Shown here piece by piece: positions 10,723 to 23,110 of a stretch of DNA of 64,000 bases. The DNA is from Ignelater luminosus (Eukaryota; Arthropoda; Insecta; Coleoptera; Elateridae). The position numbers and the translations under genes were made by a program. Each line of letters opens with the position of its first letter. Position 1 is the first letter of the stretch. Below the pieces are notes generated by a model. The model was given only the letters and a program-made list of their open reading frames with translations, was not told the DNA's origin and did not search any database. Location: contig VTPC01089958.1 in assembly GCA_011009095.1 (NCBI GenBank), forward strand, positions 94,479-158,478, given 5' to 3'.

Positions 10723-11190
10723 GTAAGTTTTCTCTAGATACCTGTTTTTTCTTGTAGCTTTTTTATTTTGAGTTGTAGTTCGTATTAAAGTACGACCGAG
10801 CGAACATTTCTAGATTCGCAATTCTAAATTGGCCCTAATTTTTCTCCTTTTTCTTTCAGTTAGTTTGAGTGTAATAAAAACAGGAGAATTACATCGGTTC
10901 ACAAGTATACGAATGATGTTTTATAATGTGACTCTGTTGTTTTTTTATGCGAGGTTTTGTGAAAATTTTATTACATTAAAGTGAAATAAAGTAATAGACG
11001 GTATATTTGGCAAAATTAACCTTCTTTTTAAACGCATAATTTCTTATGGAAAAACAAGAAATATTCAAAAAGTTTTGTTTAAATTTTAAAGTATACTATA
11101 TTACCAAGAAGTACTTAAATCTAACTAAATTAAAGAAGTCAATTTAGCAACTATAAAATTATATTTCTAAACTTTGAATTTCATCACCAG

Positions 11191-11318
11191 AGCCCGGATC
11201 TGTATGCAAAAACACTGCGCGAAATATACGCATGTACATGCAGGAATTATATGCAAAATATGAAATGCCACTGGTTTTGAAGAAAACGCCATTACCATCT
11301 AAAGAAACTTTCAGATAG
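11191..11318 (+). CDS. candidate terminal coding exon of the same host gene
   Basis: Acceptor TTTCATCACCAG ends at 11190. The first two bases (AG) complete the codon opened by the last base of the exon ending at 10722 (G+AG, Glu). The frame then runs PGSVCKNTARNIRMYMQELY and AKYEMPLVLKKTPLPSKETF, and stops with TAG at 11316-11318. The intervening intron would be 468 bp, GT-AG. The phase agreement between independent splice sites is the main support, together with a plausible amphipathic, protein-like sequence. The acceptor pyrimidine tract is modest. Product not recognised; this would be a protein C-terminus. Confidence 0.5.
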
Positions 11319-12470
11319 AATAGTGACTAAATGAACTAAAAAATTTAATAGAAACAAAAGCAAGTCTTTACACTTCTTTTTCTTGATGATTAAGATAACT
11401 ACACATCTCAGAAAATCAGTAGCGGTCACTTAAGACTGGAGCAGAGCGCACCTGTCCATTTTTAAGTCCACTCATCTTGGGCTCTTTGACAGTCTTTTAG
11501 CTGAGTTGCAACTATTAAATAATCTTCGTTCGCGGTGACGTTTAGAACTTGTAACTCCTCAAGTCCTGTACTTTAAAGTTATTTTTTATTCAAGGCTTGA
11601 GTATCTCTCTTCTCACTACCCATAGGTTTTAGAAACACAGTCGGGTGTTTTTTAAATCAGGTGCGTCGTGGATGAACCATTCATCTTTCACCACTGGGCT
11701 TCCTCATACAGCACCTTTCAAAGCTGAGGTTTAAAAAATTTACCCACACATTTGGGTGAACTAGTTAAACTACTCTTTGTTTATCGAAAATGCCAAAATA
11801 CAATCCTTGACTAGCAAAATTATGGAAGTCCTGAAATATTATTCAAACCCCCAAGCGAGTACCAACCAGTTCAACCAATACAGATGATGTCTCTTTGTCA
11901 CCTTTACCAGATGAATCAAAGAAACACACTGTACCTAGAAGGTTAAGCATCGAATAATAAATATGAAGACATCATCAAAACAGAAAACTTTTACTCCTGG
12001 AAGTTTACTAAGCGACTTGGAAATATGAAGCCTTACTCAGGCAGTGCCTGTTCATTTATCAACTAGGCGATGGTAGTGTGATGGAATTGTCAAAAACCTA
12101 CAAAAATGAAAGAAGTTTGAACACTCAATAGTTGTCAAGTGTCAAGTGCAGTTTCAACGGTTAAAATTATCTATACAAGATTGCCATGTTGCTTTGCGAC
12201 AGAGCGTAGTTATTAAACATTTTGAAATCATTACTCCTGAGCTTTTGTATACATGATTTGACTGTTCTATGAAGTTTTGTACAACGTATGGACTCACTTT
12301 GTTGTTTGATTGACGCTAAAGGAGAAGATTCACCGTTCTGGTTGTTCTTTGAAATTATTTTAGTTTACTCTACACCGTTGTTAGTAGCAACAAAGGCAGT
12401 AACAGCAGTAGCAGTTAGGGAGGTTTAAGCTTATCTTCTGTTTCAAAAATGGGGATATTAGTCCAGGTTT
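11319..12470. other. no recognisable gene; possible 3' untranslated and intergenic sequence
   Basis: Follows the stop codon of the candidate terminal exon. AATAAA occurs near 11954. No transposon domain recognised; a slightly GC-richer block at 11400-11720 is unexplained. Confidence 0.4.
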
Positions 12471-13975
12471 CATAACTTTCGTACTTGCCCAGGAAGTGAA
12501 AAGACGTCTCATCATCATTCCCAAATTTAGGGCACTATCTACAGGTGTCTTAGGCTACAGTAGCCCATGAGGTGAAGACTCCAGTTGAAAGAGTTAGAGT
12601 CCTTCATTGGCCAGTTTAGCCTTGACAAGCTAAAACCGGTAAGCGTAAGCCCATGCATTCAAGCTTGACGGGATCTACTGTTCTGTTGTTTTCTCCTTGG
12701 TGTAGGGTGCTTTTTCTTAAACATCTGCACACTTCCAAACAAGAAAATCTTCCGTCTTGGTTGCGTAGACCTGATTGACTTTTGCTACGTCGTACTTACT
12801 TTTTCCGTTGGTGCTACTGATGAGATGGCAGAAAGTCTTGTCTGTGTTTTCCAAAGCAAAGCTCTTTTGGAAATTGCATTTTTCAGATATATATACGCCT
12901 GCTTTCGAGAACTGTCGTCTATACTTGATTTATCCGTATAAAAGACCTGCAAATCCTGTTGGAAGTTGACCTACCTGCTCCCCCAGTGTTCCAACCAGTC
13001 TTCCGCCTTGGTTACCTTGTAGGTACTTCTCATATAGTAAATTTTTCTGGATTATGCTTGAACAATAATAAACAATCTTTGCTCTGGTGTGAGCAATCGC
13101 CACACCTTTTGCAAAAATAGCTTTCTTATGCCGAACACTTTTATAATAAATGATGTGCACTTTTTCGATATGGCCACCGCTCCAGCTATCTTAATCCACC
13201 ATAGTTCAATACAATTTTGTACACTTTTGAGGTCATTTCCTCTTGGCCTCTCTCAATCTGTCCTACTTTAATTTCTACTTCTAAACCCAAAATTCTCTTC
13301 CATTCTTCATGTGCCACTTTTGCTTCCTTGACTTCACATTGATGCTTAATTTCTTTGACCTCGCTTTCTACATACTTTAACTGAACTTTCTCTTTTCAAA
13401 AATTCTTCGATTCTGCCCCGCCTCTAATGGATCATAGAAGTTACTTTTGTATGTTCAATTACATTCAGTTTTCATGAGCTGTTGCGTTTCCCTCCTGGTC
13501 GTACACTAGACTTTCGGACAAAAAAAATTTTATTCACGTCCTTATCATCGATGATGGCTTCTTTCTTGTCTCATTTCTTCTTAAAGCCGTTTTGTTGCTA
13601 CTGTTATCTTCGCTTAAAGTTCCTAAAAATTTACTCAATTTAGAGAACCACTTGGTAAAAACCTTCAACTGTTCTTCTTTTCTTTAATTCTGTAGAGGAA
13701 ATCGTGCAATACCTTCCTGCAGTTGTTGGGGTGATATTACTGAAGATCAACATTTTATAAATTGCTCAGTCAGTAGGAGAAATTATAAAATCGTATGAAT
13801 AAATAATTTTCAAGTCGGAAGCTTGCAAAATACCTACGTGCTCTGGTTTATCCTGGTCGTGCAAAGACCGCCTCAAGATTAGCAAAGATTTTAACGAACT
13901 CAAGGCTTTAATCTTAACCCTGCAGGATAAAATTCGTGAACTAAAGTCCTCTGTTGGTTCAAATGCAACTACCAA
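12470..13975 (-). pseudogene. degenerate non-LTR retrotransposon ORF1/gag relic with CCHC knuckle
   Basis: On the minus strand, frames from about 13700 down read KEEQLKVFTKWFSKLSKFLG and VESEVKEIKHQCEVKEAKVA. At 13112-13072 they read CKRCGDCSHQSKDC, a perfect C-x2-C-x4-H-x4-C zinc knuckle. Below this, around 12480-12610, a segment TLSTGVFTSWATVA...TCR then DDETSFHFLGKYE resembles the C-terminal tail of RNase H-bearing or R1-like LINEs. There is no endonuclease or RT between them, so an internal deletion or a composite of two relics is likely. Many stops. Lies directly 3' of the Jockey-type LINE tail on the same strand. Confidence 0.5.
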
Positions 13976-16330
13976 TCAATCAATCAATTCAATATTAATT
14001 GCCCGCCAAAGGCGGGAGGCCGTTTTAAGCTCCCCGTAGACCTACTTCAGCCTAATTGGTGAGACTTATTGAACAGCGACGCAGATTACGTTCATTCCAT
14101 GATCGACTCGGGCATGTTTGGTGTGAACTGATAATGGTCTGGGTAGCAGCTTTTTTTAGCATCGGTAGTCAGCAGCCTGGATGGTTATGTGGCTTCGTTT
14201 GTTGTGCGCGAGGCGACGGTGGTTGATGGTGATGGTGACGGTGAAGATGGTGCAGAAGTGAACAACGTTTTACGGAGAACAAATTGGTATGGATGTGGGT
14301 CCGTGAAACGTACTGTTTTGGCATTCGCCTTAACCACTAGGAGAAACCACGGAAAAACCCTAGTGAGAACAGTCGGCTCGGAGATGCTTTAGGCCTTTCG
14401 AATGCGAACATAGCGCGGGAGATGCTAACTACATCGCTGGGTATTTCGCGGAGGACTTTGTGACGATTGTATCTGAAGATGAGTAGGGTGCCAAGAAGAA
14501 TGTCCATTAACTCGGAAGAGAGATTTTCAGCACATCTCATCATGACATGGGGTGGATGCTTGATTTTCTTTTTAGGTTTGCTGTGCAGAAGCGGGCTTGG
14601 GGTTCTAAGAATATCAAGAATGAGCTCTCTGTTCCGTTTTACCATCCTGTTCACAAAGCATTCCTTCATGAATTTGAGGCGCGCATCTACAGGAGGAATT
14701 CCCGTTATATCGCAGACCTCCCTTGAAGGGTGGTGGCGCTCCAAGCGGAATATCTTTTTGCAGATGGCCCTCTTCTTTTGTAGGAGTCTCCTGATCGCAT
14801 TTGGCTTAATGGAACCAAAGACGGTGAATCACAGTCGATCACTTGCCTAATGAAAGTTTTATATGTGTGAACTAACGTCCGAGAGTGGCAGCCTGGTATG
14901 CTGGACAATGTCCAGGCATAGCCTCAGCTCATTGCTCCACCTCAGCGTGGGGGCGAAGGTGATGCCAAGCTACTTCCAGTCGAACGTCGTCAGGGTTGCA
15001 TCTGGCAGTCTGGGTATAGCTGTTGTGGTGGAATAGTATGGGATTCGTTTTCTGAGGGTTCGGTCTGATTCTCCACTTTCGGAAACAAGTTTCCAGGCGA
15101 CTTAATCGTTCGCCAGGATTGTCGATCCTTTAACGGAGCTCCGAGACGTCACCCATAGGGCCGTGTCGTTTGCAGATTGGGAAAGACGGACCTCTGATTC
15201 TTTGGGGCAGATCGTGGCAGTAGAATATAAATAATAGGGGAGAGAGGATGGACCTTTGAGAAACGCCGGCTCGCGGCGTGTACACCCTGGACCTAGCCTG
15301 GTGCACTCGCACGCGATGTTGGCCGGCGTACAGATAACTATTGATTGACATGACGAAGCAGGTGGGAGTTTCGGCGGCTCGGAGCTTAAGAAGAAGCCCC
15401 TCATGCCATACCTTATCAAAAGCACTCTCGACGCCAAGGAACGTGGCCATGACACACCGTCTTGAGTTGAAATCTACTGAGTTATCCGTGTGGAGGCAGA
15501 GAATAAGGTCCGTGGTGGTTCTGCCAGGTCGAAATCCTATCTGATGCTCGGGGAGGAGATTGGGAGCGTCTAGGCAATCTCGCAGTTTATTTCATAATAT
15601 CCTCTCAAACACTTTACCTAGAACGTTGAGAAGAGATATGGGGCGGTACGATGTAGGACTGGTGCAGCTCTTTGCTGGTTTAAGTATCATTGCCTCTTTC
15701 CAGGTAGAACTGAAGTATCCGCAGCGGAGGCAACTGTTGAATATTAGAGTGAGTAGGGCTATGGCCGCCGTGGCAGGTGACGAAGGACTCTTTTTGTGAA
15801 AGAATCGTTTCCCGGTGCAGAATTCTTGCCGGACGCAATCGCCTCGGCGGTTTCCTCCTCAGAGATGGGACTGATGATACCCGGGAGGAGGTCTGGAGTG
15901 TTCGACGGCAGACCAAGAGGCGGGGAGCGATGTTGGGCTCAAGGCGGACATCATAATGGACTGTACGGAGGGCTGTTGCGTCAAGTAGTCGTTGATGGAC
16001 TGCTTCTAGGACTTCGACGAAGACATTCACCTTATCCAGGGAGTGGGCTATTATGTTGCCGTTGTGGTTTAAATGGAATTCCTGGGAAGATTTCTGTTCA
16101 GTGAGGAGTTTAAGTTTGTACGAGAATTTGGCACTGTCCCTGTAGTCCAGACTCGAACAAGCGGCCGACCAGCGCTGTTCCTTTATGCGGGTCACATGCC
16201 GGCGACGATAGCGCCGAGTCGGTTCCACTAGATCGTGAGTACGGGCAAATACTCTGTACACTTGTTGTTTTTCACGGAAAAAGGCGGGCAGAGGGAGCCT
16301 CAGTCCCAGGAGGCACGCAACTTCCACGGT
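13972..16330 (-). mobile_element. Jockey-type non-LTR retrotransposon, 5'-truncated, GC-rich
   Basis: Minus strand. The EN-RT linker is 16327-15680 (REKQQVYRVFARTHDLVEPT, HVTRIKEQRWSAACSSLDYR, NHNGNIIAHSLDKVNVFVEV). The RT follows with motif A FLGVESAFDKVWHEGLLLKL (about 15440), motif B AGVSQRSILSPLLF (about 15250) and motif C mutated to SANDTALW (about 15170) where YADD is expected. The C-terminal region comes next with TYKTFIRQVIDC (about 14870) and RAICKKIFRLERHHPS (about 14760). The 3' end runs into a short tandem tail, TTGATTGATTGATTGG on the minus strand at 13972-13987, a typical LINE tail. Frames are broken several times and the endonuclease is lost by 5' truncation near 16330. GC is far higher than the flanks, suggesting a younger or compositionally distinct insertion. 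Confidence 0.85.
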
Positions 16331-17420
16331 ATCACTGCTAGAATATGAAGCTGTGATATAAGAGGTAACTGAAAGAGATAAGCAAAAAAGCGATGTTGTT
16401 ATCTACAGCTTCGGACCATTGTGGAAGTTGATGCTTCCTGTATTACTGTATAAAGAAGTTAAGATTTCTCTTCCCACCCGTATAATGGTGGAGATAATCT
16501 AAAACTTCCTACCATACACTAAATAGATCACCTCTTCTTAATGTTTATTACTAAAACTGTGCTCCAAACTAACGGAATTTTATCTAAATATCTAAAAATC
16601 TGAATGTAATTTACAATTATGTTCTGGTGAAAGTTGGGATTTGGCTACTTAATTTTTGCTACTTGATTTTAATGTGGATTATCAGAAATTATATCACCAA
16701 GTTCAACTTTTCTAATTTTTTAAGAACTAGGATTTCCGTTGGAGAGAGTTCTTGCACATGCGTCTAGACTTTTGGACCTGTATAGTTTTCTCCGTACCCA
16801 TTGAGTTTGTAGTTTTTGCATTGCCAAGGGCTTTTCGGTTGGGTTTGATTTTTACAAACCGGCTGGATTTGTTGAGTTGATAAAATTATTCAAACCGATG
16901 ACGTTTTACTTGATAACAACTGCTTTTACTTTAAGTCTTCTAGGTATGAAGATTTGTAATATTGCTTGGTGCAAGGGCACACAAGTCTGAAGTTGCCCCA
17001 GAACGCATTAAATCCTGAGGCCTGTCCTACCAGTCCGAAAATGGAAATAATAACTAACTAGTTTATGCACTTGTTTTCTCATGGTGTGGTGCTTAACTTT
17101 GAGATATCTTTAAGTTCTGAATTTTAGAAGAGTTTTCTAACCTCAGACTCTAATTTGTATCAATTATGCTGGTTACCGAATCGGAATAGGTCGATGAGTT
17201 TAACTGTAACTTTTATATATCATGGCTATCTGTCTATAAAAATTATACAACTTATATTTAGCTTCCTAAATAAAAAAATACAATCCAACATTTCTGCAGC
17301 CAGTCGGTCCAATCAGTCGTAGGCCGATTCCCAGCAAAGTCAAACGTAGTTTCGCTACCAAACCGTCGTGGTGTGGATTCCTTCACTTAAAACAAAACCG
17401 ATTACAAGGTTGTGGTCCAG
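16331..17420. other. no recognisable gene
   Basis: AT-rich, no long frames, no element ends identified. Confidence 0.5.
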
Positions 17421-17424
17421 CGTC

Positions 17425-18486
17425 TTAGGACATTCTAAAAAGCCAATATTTCTGATTCCAGTTTTGGTTTCTTGCTCGACTATCCCAGAGGCAAATACAA
17501 CACAGGAACTTTGTGTATCCCTTTGGAAATCCAAGTAGAGAGTTTACCATTTCAAGATCCAGGCAGATGATCCAGTTATATGCTCTGTATATTTTAAAAA
17601 ATTCAAAACATTTTTCATGTCTTTGTTTGTTTTCCTTAAGTGGACTAAATAGCCAATAGGAGTTGAACGAAACACATTTCCATTGTGTAGCAAGACACAC
17701 TTGAGACTTTTGCTTGAACTGTCTATAAATAAACGTCACTGATTTGGGTGATATTGTTTAACTCCCATTTCACTTAGCAAACCTGTCACATTATTATAAT
17801 AAACAAACCCACACTCGTGTTTAAAATATTGTCTAAGATCACTTTCCATGCTACTATAAAAAGTTGTCTTGGTACCTTTCTACAGTAAGTTTTCTTCATT
17901 TAATCTTGAAGCTAGCTGTTCCGATGATTTCTTTGATAGAGTCAAATTTCTTACTAGGTTGCTCAGTTCCGCTTGAGTAAAACGTTGAAGTCCAGATCTT
18001 TATTGTCAAAATTAACATCTAGGTCTTGCTCTTCAAGAACGTCTGGTATATTCTGATCGTCTTTATCCTCAAGTGAAGGAAGCTCCTTAAAAACTGGCAT
18101 AAGTATTTCATCGGAATGAGGCACTGGTCGAATAGCTGAGGCGAGATTTGGATACGCAATTTTGTTCTTATTTCTTTTATTATAACCCAAAACGTGAACT
18201 AAACAAAAATAACAGTCATCGACATGGTTTTTAGGTTCACGCCAGATCATTGGAACGCCAAAAGCTAATTTTTGGTCCACCGTTGTAAATTTTCTACGCA
18301 CCGCTTACACACTTTATGAGGAGCCCACAACTTGTCTTGATCTCTACGTTTTACGCCAAAATAAGCCAAGTATAACTTTTTCACTAAATGACTGATGTTT
18401 GTCTTTTGATTGGGAATAATGAAGGTTCCAAAAACGTAGCAGAAAGAATAGGCACTATTGACACATTTTCGAATAGTAGACATCAC
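17425..18486 (-). pseudogene. second relic of the unknown multicopy arthropod protein family (copy B)
   Basis: Minus strand, three frames in order. 18486-18265: MMSTIRKCVNSAYSFCYVFG then KKLYLAYFGVKRRDQDKLWA and VCKRCVENLQRW, a zinc-binding-like N-terminus with paired cysteines; one cysteine of the expected CYVCG is F here. 18301-17963: AFGVPMIWREPKNHVDDCYF, a C of DDCYFC, YPNLASAIRPVPHSDEI and an acidic linker. 17739-17425: NSYWLFSP, NWIICLDLEMVNSLLG and GYTKFLCCICLWDSRARNQN. It keeps the N-terminus that copy A lacks and stops near 17430, where copy A continues with the RYQGRWN-type C-terminus. Together they outline a protein of roughly 500-600 residues. Function unknown. Confidence 0.7.
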
Positions 18487-18858
18487 TGGGATTAAAATGT
18501 GTAGGAAGCCAACGAATAAAAATTACACGACCGACTAGGAGCTCACTACTGCCACACGCCCAACTAACAAATCATTGCTATTTGTTTTCAAGAGAAGAAC
18601 CTAAGTAGGTATTATCGTGTCAATGTCATTATGCACACATTATGTTATGACCTGAAGGTATTTGGAAAGTCCTAAATTTTGACAATTCATTTAAAATGTA
18701 GTGAACACTTTCGAGAATTTTTAAATGTGCAAAACAAAAATAGAACACAGCGGAAAAACCAATCAAATCAAATTTGAATCAAAACTATCTTTTCAGAAAC
18801 ACATCGAAAAAGTTTGTTTTTCTGTGTCCAAAATGTTAGAATAGCAAAGCTTTTTAAA

Positions 18859-18886
18859 GATTCTACTAACTTTCGTTAGTAGAATC
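18859..18886. repeat. perfect 12-bp inverted repeat with 4-nt loop
   Basis: GATTCTACTAAC, loop TTTC, GTTAGTAGAATC. A hairpin with no following T-run; it lies just upstream of LINE-derived coding at 18909. Confidence 0.9.
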
Positions 18887-18908
18887 GTTTGGAATACGCA
18901 ACCATTAT

Positions 18909-19310
18909 ATGGTATCCTTTTTAACTATCAGGACAGTTACCTATCGAACGCATCAAAGAAAATTTTTAAAATGTAAGTTCAAGAAAATCTGTAATTGGAC
19001 AGATAGAAATATAAATTATTGTCACTTATTAGACGAACACAATTTTGAATCACTGCTGCAAAGAAGAAAGAAATGCAGCGTTGAATTTTTGGTAAAGTTA
19101 ATCAGCAACAAGATAGATTCTCTAGAGCTAAAGGATCAGACTTCTCTCCTTATGCTTAGGCTCAATGCGAGATCTGCCTGTTCATTCAAAACCCCTGCAG
19201 CGGGTACCAATGCCAAACGCAGATCTCCTATCCGTCACCTGATTAAAAATGCCAACCAACTTATTGATGATATTCGACGGACCGCATTTATCAAGTCTAC
19301 GGGGTGTAAT
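18909..19310 (+). pseudogene. non-LTR retrotransposon C-terminal fragment
   Basis: Open plus-strand frame. The segment FESLLQRRKKCSVEFLVKLI, SNKIDSLELKDQTSLLMLRL, NARSACSFKTP...TN...SPIRHLIKNAN matches the pattern at the end of CR1/Jockey-like LINE proteins: L-x2-RR, FL-x-K-L, D-x2-EL, AR-x4-F-x-TP, TN, SP-x-x-R. The RT core is absent. The frame upstream of residue 40 is not recognisable and may be flanking sequence. The fragment ends near KSTGCNDLKIFLL. Confidence 0.5.
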
Positions 19311-19369
19311 GATTTAAAGATTTTCTTGTTATGTGACATGTGTTGAGTATGGCTGCTTTCTGAAGTGAA

Positions 19370-20560
19370 CTGTATGTGTAGGGGTGTAAGCCAACGCTGG
19401 ACAGACTCTGATAAAAGCTATGACAAATGACTCCAGCAGCTAAGAGGACTATGGAGACTATCGTCACTCTATCCATTCCCCAGAATGCCTTCACTTACTG
19501 ATTTTGTTTGAGTGTGTACTTACTAAGTTATGCAATATCTATGAAGTATACTGCCTTACTGGCTTTGTCAACAAGAGTTAGATCTGGTCTATTGCATGCA
19601 GTTATAATACGGGATTACCGCCAATATTAAACTTCTTTTCTATCGTCTGGTGGATAATATTAGCAATCTGGTAGTGTCTGTGCAAGTACTCAGTTTGCGC
19701 TATCCCGCTACATCCAGTATGTGTTTTCTGTAGTTTCTTGTAGCTACCACCTGATCTTGCCAACATGAACCCTTATGTCTCTGCAAATAGACTACCCTTG
19801 GTCAGACAGTAGTTTGACGCCACTTTGTCAATATGTTGTTGGTTGATATCGTTGGCGTGTCTACCGTGAAGAGCTTTCTGTGTCCAAGAGGCAATTTTAT
19901 CTTGGTGAAACTCAATCTGCAGTAATAGTTGTACCACGCATACTGCACTGTGCAGCTCAGAGCTTGATTGTTTGGTGTAGGAGAATTGCCTCAGGTCTTC
20001 TACTTGCAAGTTGTTAAGTGAAGTCGAGTAAGGTGATGATGCCTGAATTGCGTGAGGGCTGTTCTTGTTTTGATTTTGCCCGTGAGGTCAAAGACTTATG
20101 AAAAAAATAAATTCAAAATGTAAACTAATAAACCAAACCGCCCTTTTTAGGGCGAACACCTGAGGGCTGAAGCAGAGTCAGCTTCTGAAACGTCGCGACA
20201 AAATATCGTAACAGAGTGTAGCAATAATCCAGTTAACACCTTAAAAGTGGTTTAGGGTCTTTAGTATTCCTCTTTGCATTGCGCTTGGTAGTCAGTCCCA
20301 CTGTTGATGTTTTCAAGCGATGAACTACATTCGAGGTGGGAGGGAAGAATTTTTTCTTTTACGATCTGGATCATTTGTCCGATTGATTTATTGATCTTAA
20401 GAGTTGGTATTCGTGGTCTACTACAAGGGTCAGACCCGATGAGCTTATTGTTAGTAGTCAGTCTTGATTTCAATGACTCCGTCGACATTATTTCAGGCTG
20501 TTGCACAATTGCTACTAACTTTTGGCGATCAGTTGTTTCTGGTGCACCATCCACAGGGCA
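19370..20560 (-). pseudogene. non-LTR retrotransposon ORF, C-terminal cysteine/histidine domain relic
   Basis: Minus strand. From 20009 to 19600 the sequence reads WTQKALHGRHANDINQQHID, KVASNYCLTKGSLFAET, EGFMLA, and after a degraded zinc-binding stretch GCSGIAQTEYLHRHYQIANI and IHQTIEKKF. In another frame NRPDLTLVDKASKAVYFIDI follows. These blocks (ALHGRHP-type, LTKG.LFPETEGF, ...GC..A.T.YL.RHN, NRPDI.L......YLIDIA) are a known C-terminal arrangement in arthropod LINE proteins. The frame at 20554-20261 (RIPTLKINKSIGQMIQIVKE) lies upstream in the same direction and may be the EN-RT linker of the same copy. Frameshifts throughout. Confidence 0.6.
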
Positions 20561-22170
20561 TACTAGTCACTAGTGTAGTCCCAGGTATCAAATTGTTTTG
20601 CATTATAGCACGCCTCTGGTCAGATATTCGTTGTTCTGTTATAAATTACTATAAAAATTATTGATTGCTCAGTGCTTCCATTTTCCGTACATCTGTCATT
20701 AACACAAAATTTCCATACGTGTTTTCAAAGTTAGTTCCTCGACAATAATTATATAAATTTTTTTATACAGAAAAACTCTCTTCTCAAACGTACTTGCATC
20801 CAACAACAGCAGAATTAATTAATGTTTTTGCCAGCCTCAATTTATTAACTAAACTTTATCTGGCTCTAAATTGATTGATGCATTTCTGTATACCTTTTTA
20901 CCATGTAATGAATTTCACATGCGGAGTAATAAAACGAGTGACTACCACTTTAACGATTTAACAATTACTTTTACAGCTTGCTTTTACGACCGATCCTACT
21001 GCTGTTGCTTTTTCTTTATAGTTTATCAAAGTTACAATCAAAGAAATCCTAGTATGGTAATACGATATAGTTACTGGGAACTAGCTTGATTCTCATCTTC
21101 TATTTTTCTCCGTAATAATAAATTTTCTAAATATTTTGTCATTTAGCACGCCTGTAAAATTACACAAACTTTTTAAGCAAATTTTCAGGAAACTCCAGCA
21201 CGCCGACTGTTATTATAAATGACGGTATTAATTCACAGGAATATCTCTCTGCAGTTATATTTTTAAAGAAAATGACAAAAGTAATTTTTTTGACATCATT
21301 ATCTTCTAGCAAAAAAAGAGAAGTCTGGTAATGGGAGACATAAAATTATTGCTCACTAAATTTTCACCGATAAGAGACTATGAAGTATTAAAATTGCCAA
21401 AGAAGTAATTTAGGTTCTATTTATTTTTTTCTCTTAAAAATATAATGAAAAAATTCTTTTTCAATTCAGTTTTTAGTGTCAGCAAGTTAGAAAAACATTT
21501 TAGGATTATGTAAACTTTCCTCCGGGAAAACTTTATTACCTACACGGATTTTTCTTTAAAACCGACATATCTTCTTGTTTTTATTGATATACGCATAGGT
21601 GCCTCGGGGTTAGCTTGTATATGTACTGAGAATCAGGCTAAAAGAAGTTTCACGTTAGTTTATCCATGAATTTTATAGCATTTCAGATAAAATATTAACC
21701 TTTCGACATTAAATACAAACAGTGATAAATTGCTTTTTATCGGGTTATCAAATAATAAAACTGAAGGTATGTGTTGATTTTAACGACAGAAAGATTGTGT
21801 ACGCTATGTATTATAGTGGCAGTGCAAACTTGTTATTAATTTTGGTTTGAATGAAAGCATATGGCTACTTTGTTATTAGATGAGATAAATGATAAACGAT
21901 GACTTTAGTATGTACGTATGTTAGGATTTTAGCATTGACTTATTAATATCAAATTTAATTTAGTTCGAGTACAATAATAGACATTTCGATTTACGCTTGA
22001 GAAAGGACTGCGTTAAGCTTTGTCCAAAGAATCAAGGTTGTGGGTTCAATCTTCATGCCAATTCTAATCTTTCTTTATAAAATAATAAAATTTTGGGTTT
22101 CCCTTCTTAATTCAATATCCATTTCCTCATTTCAGTTTATAATTTTAGGTTTTTTCTAAATTCTAAAAAA
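20560..22170. other. no recognisable gene
   Basis: AT-rich; the short frame at 20871-21089 has no recognised similarity. A tRNA-B-box-like GGGTTCAATC occurs near 22050 without a matching A box. Confidence 0.5.
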
Positions 22171-22179
22171 AGTAAAACA

Positions 22180-22262
22180 ATTTAATCGATTATTTGAATT
22201 AATCGATTAATCTAAATAATTGATTGATCGTATAATCGATTAATTAAAAAAATCGATTATGT
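22180..22262. repeat. cluster of AATCGATT palindromes
   Basis: At least four AATCGATT motifs plus ATCGAT variants within about 80 bp, followed by AACCCTAG. Such arrays occur inside some hAT-type and other DNA-element ends in insects, but no terminal repeat pair is identified. Confidence 0.6.
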
Positions 22263-22499
22263 ATCAATTATTAAAATTGATAACCCTAGTTGTAAGTACT
22301 CAGTACTGATAGAGATCATTACTTTTGCGCAAAAAACAAAGATAACAGCTCGAAGAAAGCCGAAACTATTTTCAAATCAGTAAACTCATCGTTCATCGTT
22401 AGTTAACGGTATGTGGGTGAGCAAGACTAATTCAATCAAAATACAAAAACAATAGTTTAGGAAGGCATGTATGTAAGTATGCTCTGCGGCTTGCCGAAG

Positions 22500-23110
22500 T
22501 CGGGTAACCATTTTAGATATCTCGCTGATATTTCTTTCGCCGAAGAGGTTAGGTCTGCTGGTTGGCAAGTAAAATAGCGTTCGGGTGTTTTCCTGCCATC
22601 GCCTTTACGCAACCAGAATATGATTGGAATAAAACAGCAGCAGTAGTATAGCAACCACATTTTGCGGCTGGTGTTAATGGTAGCTTCGGCGTCCAGTAGA
22701 AGGATGATGTCTTCCCAGACGAGGCATCGTGATATGCGAAGTAACTGGCGTAAAAGGCGACGGAAACAGACGGCGCCTCAAAAATTTGATGGAATTGCAG
22801 CTATTCGGCCTTGAAGTATTGTTGGAGAATAAGGTGGCGGCTTGATACACGGATGTTCTTTCGCGTGCGTCCATTATATGCGCTGCCCACATGTCACCTT
22901 GGGACGCGTTTGGAATCCGCCTACTTTAAAAAGCAAAGATGCAATATCCGCGCTAATAAGCATGCCTCTTCCCCAAGGCAATGACGTACGCAGGTGAGGA
23001 ATGATAGAGACGGACTGTCCCGGGAACTTCCGCGCCCTTAAACACAAGATTTTACAAGGATATGGAGAAATCATTAGAAAAACGGACACCATCGGAACTG
23101 CGTTCTGCAG
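22500..23110. other. GC-richer block, origin unknown
   Basis: About half G+C, unlike both sides. Short minus-strand frames (22457-22660, 22674-22892, 22874-23092) carry no recognised domain. Possibly a decayed element of different base composition. Confidence 0.4.

Noticed and set aside
15560-16104. Plus-strand open frames over the Jockey-type LINE
   Set aside because: Antisense shadows of the GC-rich minus-strand RT and linker.
18859-18886. Hairpin read as a transcription terminator
   Set aside because: No T-run follows and the genome is eukaryotic; kept only as an inverted repeat.
22457-23092. Short minus-strand frames in the GC-richer block as genes
   Set aside because: Under 75 codons, overlapping, no recognised domain, no start or splice context.
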